From an uncultured Acidobacteriota bacterium (lineage in GTDB: Bacteria > Acidobacteriota > Vicinamibacteria > Vicinamibacterales > SCN-69-37), in the NCBI GenBank assembly GCA_937880585.1, contig CALFMR010000300.1, forward strand, positions 1 to 21,169: a stretch of 21,169 nucleotides of DNA. Direction: 5' to 3'. Shown here one piece after another: positions 14,040-21,169 of this stretch. A model generated the notes under the pieces. That model worked only from the letters and a program-made list of their open reading frames with translations, made no database searches and was not told the DNA's origin. Both the position numbers and the translations under genes were made by a program. Positions within the stretch are counted from its first letter, which is position 1; each line of letters starts with the position of its first letter.

Positions 14040-14363
14040 TCATGACGGCTCTCCGACGATGGCGTGGACGGAACGGGCGAACAGGCGCCAGTCGCCGAGA
14101 CGAGCGGCGAGCGAGCGGCGTCCTTTGGCCGTGATCTGATAGACGCGTCGCCGCCGGCCGCCGACCTCGGACCACTGGCTCGACAGCAGGCCGGATCGCT
14201 CCAATCGGTGCAGCGCCGGATACAGCGTGCCTTCGGCGAGATCGAATGCGCCGTCGCTGCGGTCGCGCAGCGCTTCGGCGATGGCGTAGCCGTGGAGCGG
14301 CCGTGCCTGCACCGCGGCGAGTAGCAGCAGATCGAGGTGGCCTTTCAGCGTTTCGGCGTTCAT
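14040..14363 (-). CDS. PadR-family transcriptional regulator (module 2)
   Basis: The protein has 107 aa. The start at ATG 14363 gives MNAETLKGHLDLLLLAAVQ, aligning with the PadR N-terminal helix. RPLHGYAIAEALRDRS, FDLAEGTLYPALHRLERSGLLSSQW and RRRVYQITAKGRRSL are the helix-turn-helix and wing. The tail (DWRLFARSVHAIVG) is the short dimer helix of the ADOP-linked type. It lies 35 bp downstream of ADOP permease 2 on the same strand, so the permease is transcribed first, the reverse of module 1. No promoter of its own or Shine-Dalgarno is obvious, suggesting expression from the permease promoter. It probably represses that promoter at the dyad near 17122. Family certain; target inferred from neighbourhood. 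Confidence 0.93.
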   Translation of the reverse strand: MNAETLKGHLDLLLLAAVQARPLHGYAIAEALRDRSDGAFDLAEGTLYPALHRLERSGLLSSQWSEVGGRRRRVYQITAKGRRSLAARLGDWRLFARSVHAIVGEPS

Positions 14364-14398
14364 AGGGTGCGTGCCAGAGACGTGAGGCGTCAGTGCCG

Positions 14399-17098
14399 TT
14401 ACTCCGCGCGCAAGGCGACCACAGGATCGACGCGACTCGCGCGTCGTGCGGGGCCGAGGGCCGCGGCGACGGACACCGCCAGCAGGATCACACCTGCGGC
14501 ACTGAAGGACACCCAATCGGCCGGCGCGATGCCGAAGAGGAGTGTCTCGATCATCCGCGAGAGCGCATAGCCGGCAGCCATGCCGATGGCGACGCCGGCA
14601 AAGGCGAGCCGCAGCACCTGCGACACGGCCATCGTCACGATCGCACCACGCGTCGCGCCGAGCGCGATGCGGATGCCCATTTCCGCCGTGCGACGCGACA
14701 ACGCGTAGGCCGTCACCCCGTAGAGGCCCACGCCGGCCATGGTCGTCGCGAGCGCGGCAAACGTCGCGACGAGCAGCGCACGGAAACGTGGCGGCGCCGC
14801 GTCGGCCGAGACATCCGCGTCCAGCGTGCTGGCCTGCGAGACGTCGATGCGGCGATCGACGCCGGCAATCGCCGGTCGCATCACGCTCGCGACTTCGGCT
14901 GGATCGCCGCTCGTCCTGGCCATCACGAAGACCGACGGCCACGGTTGCTGCGCAAATGGCCGGTAGATGGCGCCATTGGGCGCCGCGTCCAGGCCCGCGT
15001 ACTTGATGTTGGCGATGATGCCGACGAGCGTCACCGTCTCGTGTCGCGCCGGGCCGGTCGTCGGCAACGTCATGGTGCGCCCGATCGGATCGCCGGCGCC
15101 GAACAGATTGCGCGCCGTCTCGCGGCTCATGATCATCACCGCAGGGTGCTGGGCGTCGTCTGCGTCAGTAAAGACGCGGCCGGCGACGAGCGGCACGCGG
15201 AGCACATTGAACCATCGCGGTGTGACAGTCACCGCGTCGACGAGATAGTCGGTCGGGCGGCCGACGGCTTCGTCGATGCGCGTCATCGTGTATTGCAGGC
15301 CGGCGACGTTCGGTGGCAGCGACGACGTCGCGGCGACGTCCAGGACGTTCGGTAAGCCCCCGACGCGTGTCATGACTTGGTCCAGACTTGCGATCTGGCG
15401 GTTGGAGGACGCGCCGTCGATCGTCGGCAGATCGACGCGTGCGACCGCGACGCGATCGGTCGAGACCCCGATGTCGGCGTGCAGAAGCCGCATCAGGCTG
15501 CGGCCGAAGAGCGCGGCGCCGACGAGGAGGACCGTGACTAGTGCGAATTCGGTGATCACGAGGAGGCTTCGCCCGCGATCCGCGGCCGGTGAGTCGTTGG
15601 CGGACGCTCCGGCCTTCAGGACAGACGTCGCACGATCCTGCCGTGTCGCGGCCAGGAGTCCAATGGCCATCGTTGCGACCATGCCCACCGCACCAGCGAA
15701 CGCGGCTGTTGGCCAGTCGACGTGGACGGCATCCAACCGAGGCACGTTCGCCGGCGCGAGGGCGACGAGGGCGCGAACCAGGCCAGCGGACAGCACGAGA
15801 CCCGCCGATGCTCCGGCCAGGGCGACGATGCCGGCCTCGATCGTCGCGTAGCCCGTCAAGCGAAGCCTCGACGCGCCAAGGGCCGCGCGTACGGCCATGG
15901 CCCGCGCGCGCGCCGTTCGGCGCACGAGAAAGAGCACGGCGACGTTGGCGCACGCCACGGCGAGTAGCAAGACCGCCGCAGCGAGCACGGCAAGCAACGC
16001 CGGCCGCGCCCGTCCGACGACGAGGTCACGAAGCGATCGGACGCTGGCGTGCATGTGTTCGTAGCGCGTCGGATAGTCGTGCATGAGACGGTCGACCGCG
16101 GACTGCGCTTCACCGGCTGCTCCGGCGATCGTCGCATTCGGCCGGAGTCGGACGATCGGCAGGAACGGGCCGACGCCGCGCTCGTGGAGCGACGGCGCAC
16201 CGGTCGGAGCGGCGAGGCGCCAGATGTCCGTCTCCGCGCTCGGCATCTGGAACGTCGCGTCGGCGACGCCGACGATGATGTTGGACGTTGCGTCGACGAC
16301 AAGCGATCGGCCGATGACGTCGTCGACGCCGTGCAGCGCGTTGCGCCAGAACCGCGCGCTGACGACAACGGCCCGTTCATCTCCCGCGCGGAGCGGCCGG
16401 CCCTGCAGGAGATGACCGCCGATGACGTCGAAGAAGTTGTCCGTCACCTCCGCGATAGGCACGCGTCGCGCGCCGACGTCATCGACGACCGTCGCACTCG
16501 CGGGTGCGACCATCGCGACCGACTGATACACGTCTGGCGCCGCGCGGAACGCATCGAGGCTCGAAAGAGAGAACCGGACCGGCACGGGCTGCGCGCGGCC
16601 GGAATAATCTCGAGTGGCTTCGATGACAGCAAGGCGACCGGCGTCGCGGTAGGGCAGCGGACGCCAGAGCACGCCGTACGCGACCGAGAAGACGGCAGCG
16701 CTCGCGGCGATGCCGAGGGCAAGTATGAGCAGGGTGGCGGCGGTGAACACGGGCGTCGAGCGCAGCGATCGACGCGCGGTCCAGCACTCGGTCGTGGCCG
16801 CGTCCCAGGCCGCGATCAGCGTATCCAGGGGCCGCCGGCGTGTCGGTTTCGCGTACGCCGCCGCGACGACCGCGGGCGCGCCGAATCTCGCCAGCGCGCG
16901 CTGCTCCGCGACATCGGCCGGAACGCCGCTTCGGATGCCGCGTTCGATCGCATCCTGGAGATGGCCGCGGGCCTCGTCGACAATCGCCGTGGCCGAGACG
17001 CCGCGAGCGCTGAGCTCTTCGGCGAGCGCCCTCAAATACTCATCGAGCCGCGTGAGAGACACGCGTGGCGTCCGGCCGCCTCGCGAATGGCGCTCCAT
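14399..17098 (-). CDS. ADOP-type duplicated FtsX/MacB permease (module 2)
   Basis: This 899-aa inner-membrane protein is of the same class as the permease at 8565-11138 but clearly divergent. The N-terminal cytoplasmic domain (about 14-85: LDEYLRALAEELSARGVS, then AIVDEARGHLQDAIERGIRSG, ALARFGAPAVVAAAYAKP) is the helical 'permease prefix' type. TM1 lies in TAATLLILALGIAASAAVFSVAYG (about 118-141). The first FtsX block has VACANVAVLFLVRRTARARAMAVRAALGASR, and the second ends ARRASRVDPVVALRAE. Periplasmic MacB-like domains lie before each block. ATG 17098 follows a TTGACA promoter by only about 10 nt from its -10, so a leaderless or near-leaderless mRNA is likely; no Shine-Dalgarno is present. 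A padR gene follows 35 bp downstream. No ATPase is encoded nearby. Substrate unknown. Confidence 0.93.
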   Translation of the reverse strand: MERHSRGGRTPRVSLTRLDEYLRALAEELSARGVSATAIVDEARGHLQDAIERGIRSGVPADVAEQRALARFGAPAVVAAAYAKPTRRRPLDTLIAAWDAATTECWTARRSLRSTPVFTAATLLILALGIAASAAVFSVAYGVLWRPLPYRDAGRLAVIEATRDYSGRAQPVPVRFSLSSLDAFRAAPDVYQSVAMVAPASATVVDDVGARRVPIAEVTDNFFDVIGGHLLQGRPLRAGDERAVVVSARFWRNALHGVDDVIGRSLVVDATSNIIVGVADATFQMPSAETDIWRLAAPTGAPSLHERGVGPFLPIVRLRPNATIAGAAGEAQSAVDRLMHDYPTRYEHMHASVRSLRDLVVGRARPALLAVLAAAVLLLAVACANVAVLFLVRRTARARAMAVRAALGASRLRLTGYATIEAGIVALAGASAGLVLSAGLVRALVALAPANVPRLDAVHVDWPTAAFAGAVGMVATMAIGLLAATRQDRATSVLKAGASANDSPAADRGRSLLVITEFALVTVLLVGAALFGRSLMRLLHADIGVSTDRVAVARVDLPTIDGASSNRQIASLDQVMTRVGGLPNVLDVAATSSLPPNVAGLQYTMTRIDEAVGRPTDYLVDAVTVTPRWFNVLRVPLVAGRVFTDADDAQHPAVMIMSRETARNLFGAGDPIGRTMTLPTTGPARHETVTLVGIIANIKYAGLDAAPNGAIYRPFAQQPWPSVFVMARTSGDPAEVASVMRPAIAGVDRRIDVSQASTLDADVSADAAPPRFRALLVATFAALATTMAGVGLYGVTAYALSRRTAEMGIRIALGATRGAIVTMAVSQVLRLAFAGVAIGMAAGYALSRMIETLLFGIAPADWVSFSAAGVILLAVSVAAALGPARRASRVDPVVALRAE

Positions 17099-17108
17099 GA
17101 TTGGCGAG

Positions 17109-17135
17109 GCTATACCTCGTGTCGCAAGGTGTCAA
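17109..17135 (-). promoter_or_regulatory. Promoter and candidate PadR operator of module 2
   Basis: Minus strand: TTGACA (17130-17135), then a 15-bp spacer to TATAGC (17109-17114), or 16 bp to GTATAG. A 17-bp imperfect dyad (17114-17130, outer arms ACCT/AGGT, 12 of 17 positions symmetric) fills the space between the boxes. Start of transcription would be about 17102, a few bases before the ATG at 17098. It overlaps the last codons of ddl. The short spacer suggests a weak or regulated promoter. Confidence 0.55.
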
Positions 17136-18187
17136 TCGACGCGCATCGTCGTGGCGAGGACCGAACGTGACGATGGCTTCTGCCCGCGCTCGCGTCGGGC
17201 GATTTCGCAGAGCCGCTCGCACAGATGTGGGAAATCCAGGCCGGCGGCTTCCGCCGACTGCGGAAGGAGGCTGGTCGCAGTCATGCCCGGCACGGTATTG
17301 ACCTCCAGGCACCACGGCTGGCCCGCCTCGTCGAGTCTGAAGTCGACGCGGCTGTACGAGCCCGCCTTCACGGCGTGATGCGCACGAACGGCGAGGTCAC
17401 GAATGAGCGTCGTCGTTTCGGTCGGGAGATCGGCGGGGAAAATTTCGTCGGCGCCGTCCGGTTGATATTTGCTGGCGTAGTCGAAGACGGCATCCAGGCG
17501 CGGTCGAATTTCGCCGACGACCAGCGCCCGACCTTCGAGGACACCAACCGTCAGTTCGCGACCCGCGACGAAGCGTTCCACCATGACTTCGCCGTCGTAT
17601 CGATACGCGCGGTCGACGGCATCCGAAAGAGCATCTTGATCGCCGACCACGGTCAGGCCGACGCTCGATCCTTGTTTGTTCGGCTTGACGATGACCGGGA
17701 AGCCGAGTGCGGCGGTGACCGCATGCGTGTCGACCGGCGCCATCAACCAGTCAGGTGTCGGCACGTCAGCTGAACGGAAGAGACGTTTGGCGACGTCCTT
17801 GTCCATGGCGTACGCGCTACCGAAATGGCCGGTGCCGGTGTATGGGATGCCGGCGAGGTCGAAGAGCGCTTGGATCGTGCCGTCCTCGCCACTCCCTCCG
17901 TGCAGCGCGATGAAGACGACGTCGGCCTGGCGGAGCTCCGGCGCCTCGCGCACGAGCATGCGGGCGTTGCGGCGGACGAGTGACAACGTCTGGGCCGATG
18001 GCGGCTCGACGGCGACCCCCGTGGTCATGAGCTGGGCGTGTTCCGCAGGTGGCAGCGCGCCGCGAGCGGTATCGACGGCGATGACGTCGTGGCCGAGCGA
18101 CGTCAGCGCGCGGACGACCTGTGCGCCGCTCGCCACCGAGACGTCACGTTCCTCGCTCACACCACCGAAGAGCACGGCAATACGCAT
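17132..18187 (-). CDS. ddl: D-alanine--D-alanine ligase
   Basis: The 351-aa cytoplasmic ATP-grasp enzyme joins two D-Ala for the peptidoglycan stem peptide. Start at ATG 18187 gives MRIAVLFGGVSEERDVSVASG, the standard N terminus; the frame is open further upstream but that part is not family-like. Motifs in order: VFIALHGGSGEDGTIQALFDLAGIPYTG (about 90-118), AMDKDVAKRLF, FPVIVKPNKQGSSVGLTVV (the ATP-grasp phosphate loop), MVERFVAGRELTVGVL, FDYASKYQPDGADEIFPA (omega loop with the Tyr-Lys pair) and WCLEVNTVPGMTATSLLP (metal and product site). All key residues look intact. The omega loop has KY rather than KF, consistent with a D-Ala-D-Ala rather than D-Ala-D-Lac enzyme. It diverges from the exported phosphatase gene, sharing a 76-bp gap. 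Its 3' end overlaps the promoter of ADOP permease 2. Confidence 0.97.
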   Translation of the reverse strand: MRIAVLFGGVSEERDVSVASGAQVVRALTSLGHDVIAVDTARGALPPAEHAQLMTTGVAVEPPSAQTLSLVRRNARMLVREAPELRQADVVFIALHGGSGEDGTIQALFDLAGIPYTGTGHFGSAYAMDKDVAKRLFRSADVPTPDWLMAPVDTHAVTAALGFPVIVKPNKQGSSVGLTVVGDQDALSDAVDRAYRYDGEVMVERFVAGRELTVGVLEGRALVVGEIRPRLDAVFDYASKYQPDGADEIFPADLPTETTTLIRDLAVRAHHAVKAGSYSRVDFRLDEAGQPWCLEVNTVPGMTATSLLPQSAEAAGLDFPHLCERLCEIARRERGQKPSSRSVLATTMRVD

Positions 18188-18263
18188 GATGGATTCGTCC
18201 GTCCGCTGCCGGGCGTCTGCCCGTTCTGCGATAGCATCCGCGACATCGCCATCGGAGGAGTTC

Positions 18264-19604
18264 ATGCTCGCACGCCTGCTGTCTCTCTGTCTCGTGCTCG
18301 TCTGTGTCACGGCACCCGCGCCGGTGGCGGCGCAAACGCCGGCCCGCGACCGTCACGTCATCGTCATCAGCCTCGACGGGTTCGCGGCGTATGCGCTGCA
18401 CGACCCGGCCATCCCGCTGCCGAACATCCGCGCGCTGGCCCGAGACGGCGTGATCGCCGACGCGATGATGCCCGTCAACCCGACGGTGACCTGGCCGAAT
18501 CACACGACGATGGTGACCGGCGTGTCGCCCCAGCGGCACGGTTTGCTCTACAACGGCTTGCCCGTGCGTGCCGAGCCGGGATCGACCGCCGCCCCGGTAC
18601 GGATCGAAGCGCACGTCGACAAACCGGATCTCGTGCTCGCGCCAACCGTGTACGACCGGGCGCACGACGCGGGCCTGACGACGGCGGAGGTCGACTGGGT
18701 GGCGATCGAGAACGCGCCGACGATTACGTGGGACTTCCCCGAATACAGCAAGCCGCAGGCGCCGTTGGCGCGCGAGATGGTGCAGGCCGGTGCGATCACC
18801 GAGGAGGAACTGCAGACGTTCGCCAAGGCGCCCATCACGTTCCGCGACGCGATCTGGACGCGCGCCGCCGAATACATCATCACGGCGCACAAGCCGAACC
18901 TGCTGCTGTTCCATCTGCTCACGACCGACAGCATGCAGCACCAGTACGGCGCGCGAACGCTCGGAGCGGCCACGGCGCTCGTGCTCGCCGACGCGCGCGT
19001 GGGACAGATCGTCGACGCGGCACGCCGCGCGGGCATGCTGCCGACGACGACCTTCCTCATCGTCTCGGACCACGGCTTCAAGACGTTCAAGCACCGTATC
19101 CGCGCGAACGTGATTCTGAAGGCGCACGGGCTCGGCGACCAGGCATGGGCGGTGGCGGAAGGCGGGACCGCGAACATCTACGTGACTGGTGGTGCCGACA
19201 AGGCGAAGACGATCGCGGAGGTGAAGGCCGCTTTCACCGGCGTCGACGGCGTGAGCGAGGTGCTGACGCCGGCCGAGTTCGCGCAATACGGCTACCCATC
19301 GCCTGATGTCCTGCCGCGTATGTCGGAAGTGGTCGTCGCGGCGAAGGATGGGTTTGCCTTCGACGGTGCGACGTCGGGCGAAGCGGTCGAAGACGTGGCC
19401 GCTGGCTCGACCCCCGGTGCGCACGGCTATCTGAATACCGATCCCGACATGCGCGCGATCTTCATTGCGTCGGGCGTTGGGGTGAAGCGCGGTGCGGCGC
19501 TCGGCGTGATCCGGAACCTCGACGTCGCGCCGACGATTGCCGCGTGGCTCGGCATCACGATGCCGAACATCGAAGGACACGCGCTCACGGCGATTCTGCC
19601 GTGA
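18264..19604 (+). CDS. Exported alkaline-phosphatase-superfamily enzyme (nucleotide pyrophosphatase/phosphodiesterase type)
   Basis: The protein has 446 aa. ATG 18264 is preceded by GGAGGAG at 3 nt and opens a signal peptide (MLARLLSLCLVLVCVTAPAP, cleavage after VAA-Q). The frame continues far upstream, but only as the shadow of ddl. Core motifs: metal-binding D38 in VISLDGF; catalytic Thr T76 in NPTVTWPNHTTMVTG, the NPP pattern; LLTTDSMQHQYGA (metal Asp and His); IVSDHGF (metal Asp-His); and GAHGYLN (metal His). This is a complete two-zinc active site. Such enzymes hydrolyse phosphodiester or pyrophosphate bonds of nucleotides or lipids in the periplasm. The exact substrate cannot be read. 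It converges with the glycosyltransferase gene across a 20-bp gap, with no terminator visible. Confidence 0.92.
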   Translation: MLARLLSLCLVLVCVTAPAPVAAQTPARDRHVIVISLDGFAAYALHDPAIPLPNIRALARDGVIADAMMPVNPTVTWPNHTTMVTGVSPQRHGLLYNGLPVRAEPGSTAAPVRIEAHVDKPDLVLAPTVYDRAHDAGLTTAEVDWVAIENAPTITWDFPEYSKPQAPLAREMVQAGAITEEELQTFAKAPITFRDAIWTRAAEYIITAHKPNLLLFHLLTTDSMQHQYGARTLGAATALVLADARVGQIVDAARRAGMLPTTTFLIVSDHGFKTFKHRIRANVILKAHGLGDQAWAVAEGGTANIYVTGGADKAKTIAEVKAAFTGVDGVSEVLTPAEFAQYGYPSPDVLPRMSEVVVAAKDGFAFDGATSGEAVEDVAAGSTPGAHGYLNTDPDMRAIFIASGVGVKRGAALGVIRNLDVAPTIAAWLGITMPNIEGHALTAILP

Positions 19605-19624
19605 GGACAAGTTAGAAAATGGAG

Positions 19625-20890
19625 CTAGCGCGGCGGTGTGACGCGGGCGGCGCGCAAGAGCACGTCGCACGCCGCATCGACGCCACGTTCGGTCGCCATG
19701 ACCTCAGCCGCGGCTCGCGCGTGTGACGCATAGCTCGGATCCGACAGGAGCGCATCGAGATCGCGCGCGACGCGTGTGGCGCGGTATTTCGGGGCGTCGA
19801 TCTCGCGCGCGACGCCGGCCGCGCGGGCGCGCCGCGAGTTGTCGTGCTGGTCGTGCGCGTGCGGCACGATCAGCATCGGCCGCCCGGCCCGAAGTGCCTG
19901 CGCGAGCGTGCCGACCCCGGCGTGATGGACGATGACCGACGCTCGAGCGAAAAGCGCGCGATGCGGCGCGTAGTCGATCGCGATGACCGACGACGGCAGC
20001 GGACTCGCCGGGCGATTGCGCGGGTCGCGGCCGGTGACGAGCACGGCGCGACAGCCGATCCGCCCGACAGCCTCGAGGCTCTCCTGATAGAACCCGCCCG
20101 CCGCTCCAGACGCCGACGTGCCCAGCGTGAAGACGACCGGCGGCTCGCCCGCATCGAGGAACGCGTCGAGGTCGGCCGCGAGCGGCGTGTCTTCGTCGTA
20201 GAACGGAAATCCCGTTTCGGTCGTGTTCGCGGGCCAGTCCGGCTGCGGCCGAGCGATGACGCGTGAGAACAACGCCAGCGTGCCGTACGGCGAGAACTGT
20301 CCCGCGAAGAGCGGATTCGGCGTTGGCGGCAAGCCGAGCTCCGCACGAAGCGCTCGGACGGGCGTCGTCCAGTCGCGCGTGTCGCGATGCGCGGCCGCCA
20401 GGACGAGGCGCGCGGACCACTGCGCGCGGCGTGCGAGCCGCGTGACCGTCAGGTGCGGCGGCACGGTCGGGAAGTCGTGGACCGAGAAGAACGACGACGG
20501 CGCGAGCGCGACCGAGATCCAGGGCAACCGTTCGACTTCCGCGACGAGCCGGCAGGCGAACGTGAGCGGATGCGACACGAGCAGAGCCGCGTCGCCGAGT
20601 CCCGCGCGGAGATCGGCAAAGGCCTGGCGCACGTGTGGCGCGACGAGCTCGCGCACGATGATCTTGCTGCCTTTGGCCGGATCCATGATGCGCGCGATGA
20701 GCGCGTAGTCCGACGGGTCGAGATCCGGATGCACGGCAAGGAACTCGAATCCAGCCTTGACGACGATGTCGCGATAGTAGGGCAGCGTCGCGATGACCGG
20801 CGTCGCCCCGCGCGCCGCGAGTCCGCGCGCGAGCGCGAGGTACGGAAAGACGTCGCCGTACGAGCCCCAGCAGGTGAGGATGATCCGCAT
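19625..20890 (-). CDS. UGT/MGT-type glycosyltransferase (GT1 family)
   Basis: The 421-aa GT-B-fold enzyme transfers a sugar from a nucleotide sugar to a small lipophilic acceptor. ATG 20890 gives MRIILTCWGSYGDVFPYLALARGLAARG, the usual acceptor-domain start. A GTG 18 bp upstream (20908) is an alternative. The C-terminal donor domain has PPVVFTLGTSASGAAGGFY (about 245-265), IDYAPHRALFARASVIVHHAGVGTLAQALRAGRPMLIVPHAHDQHDN, the UGT signature with HHAGVGT and DQHDN, then a C-terminal helix. Relatives glycosylate sterols, rhamnolipid precursors or antibiotics. Whether this one detoxifies a drug or makes a glycolipid is unknown. It reads away from the broken phosphoesterase, 75 bp downstream of that gene's end on the same strand. 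Confidence 0.9.
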   Translation of the reverse strand: MRIILTCWGSYGDVFPYLALARGLAARGATPVIATLPYYRDIVVKAGFEFLAVHPDLDPSDYALIARIMDPAKGSKIIVRELVAPHVRQAFADLRAGLGDAALLVSHPLTFACRLVAEVERLPWISVALAPSSFFSVHDFPTVPPHLTVTRLARRAQWSARLVLAAAHRDTRDWTTPVRALRAELGLPPTPNPLFAGQFSPYGTLALFSRVIARPQPDWPANTTETGFPFYDEDTPLAADLDAFLDAGEPPVVFTLGTSASGAAGGFYQESLEAVGRIGCRAVLVTGRDPRNRPASPLPSSVIAIDYAPHRALFARASVIVHHAGVGTLAQALRAGRPMLIVPHAHDQHDNSRRARAAGVAREIDAPKYRATRVARDLDALLSDPSYASHARAAAEVMATERGVDAACDVLLRAARVTPPR

Positions 20891-20965
20891 GTCGTCTCGA
20901 GCGACCACGCTTCCGGAGGACGGGCCACGCGCGGTGGCGGCCAGTCCGGAAGCGAAAGACGTGCG

Positions 20966-21169
20966 TCAGTGCGCCATGTGGAGTGCACCGGTCAGGTCGC
21001 CGGGTGGCGTCTCGCCGTGCGCGGTGAATGCCTCGTCGCGCGTGACGATCCCCGGCAGCTTCGGCAAATCGAACCGCCGCGTGAGAAACCGGATGATTGA
21101 CTACGTGTCGTAGACCGTGTGGTCGACGTATCCGCGACGCGCGTACGGCGAGATGATGATGGCCGGAAT
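20966..21169 (-). pseudogene. Phosphoesterase (AcpA/phospholipase C-like) C-terminal end with in-frame TAG
   Basis: The minus strand reads IPAIIISPYARRGYVDHTVYDT, then TAG (21103-21101). The same frame continues SIIRFLTRRFDLPKLPG, with EAFTAHGETPPGDLTGALHMAH and TGA at 20968-20966. This is the C-terminal block of bacterial phosphoesterases of the acid phosphatase/phospholipase C family (metal-bound His in DHT, then YDT-x-SI). The TAG sits where relatives have a sense codon; a single C-to-T change from CAG is the simplest cause. Homology past the stop is well preserved, so the event is recent, a sequence error, or readthrough. The start and catalytic core lie beyond the window, so the rest of the gene could still be intact up to here. 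Confidence 0.75.

Noticed and set aside
13858..14043. 61-codon minus-strand frame (MTSPRIDDYLTVDECPC...) whose ATG overlaps the second padR stop as ATGA
   Set aside because: The overlap is suggestive of coupling and the first 30 residues are not obviously shadow-like. However, it runs 77 bp into the fabV start in another frame, has no recognisable family and turns His/Arg-rich; kept only as a possibility.
17676..18263. N-terminal extension of the exported phosphatase frame
   Set aside because: It overlaps ddl on the other strand and would bury the signal peptide; ATG 18264 has a GGAGGAG site.
19605..19624. Terminator between the convergent phosphatase and glycosyltransferase genes
   Set aside because: The 20-bp gap has no inverted repeat.

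Overview
This is a GC-rich window whose genes follow the usual strong codon bias of a high-GC bacterium. Two large 'ADOP'-type duplicated FtsX/MacB permeases with PadR regulators, together with FabV, a TipAS-type MerR regulator and a PQQ-propeller remnant, point to Acidobacteriota, probably the Vicinamibacteria side. That placement is inferred from gene content; no rRNA marker is present.

Layout. (1) 1-6104, plus strand: a tightly packed export operon. It holds the C-terminal end of an RND adaptor, the RND inner-membrane pump (GTG start directly after the adaptor stop), a TolC-type outer-membrane factor (8-bp overlap with the pump) and a GT-C-type membrane glycosyltransferase 6 bp later. (2) 6115-6958: a TipAS-type MerR regulator behind its own long-spacer MerR promoter. 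(3) 7009-7578, minus: a small lipoprotein. (4) 7913-8266, minus: tmRNA (ssrA) with an encoded CCA and a tag ending LALAA. (5) 8329-11516, minus: PadR regulator, ADOP permease 1 and a 58-aa zinc-finger protein. (6) 11560-11839: a heptanucleotide repeat, a frameshifted remnant of a PQQ-propeller gene and a GC hairpin. (7) 11824-12642, minus: an exported MsrA whose loop between the active-site Cys and Glu is replaced by Gly-X-Y triplets with a Met every six residues. (8) 12762-13934, minus: FabV enoyl-ACP reductase. (9) 14040-17098, minus: ADOP permease 2 followed by its PadR, the reverse of the order in module 1. (10) 17132-18187, minus: D-Ala-D-Ala ligase, divergent from an exported nucleotide pyrophosphatase/phosphodiesterase-type enzyme (18264-19604). 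(11) 19625-20890, minus: a UGT-type glycosyltransferase. (12) 20966-21169, minus: the C-terminal end of an AcpA/phospholipase C-type phosphoesterase broken by an in-frame TAG.

Themes. Much of the window concerns the cell envelope: efflux, two orphan permeases, peptidoglycan and fatty-acid precursors, glycosyl transfer and exported repair. Three regulatory or permease genes (merR, the first padR, the second ADOP) have promoter-like elements so close to the ATG that their mRNAs should be nearly leaderless, with dyads overlapping the promoters. At least two sites of gene decay are visible. The strongest oddity is the methionine-patterned repeat inside the methionine sulfoxide reductase.
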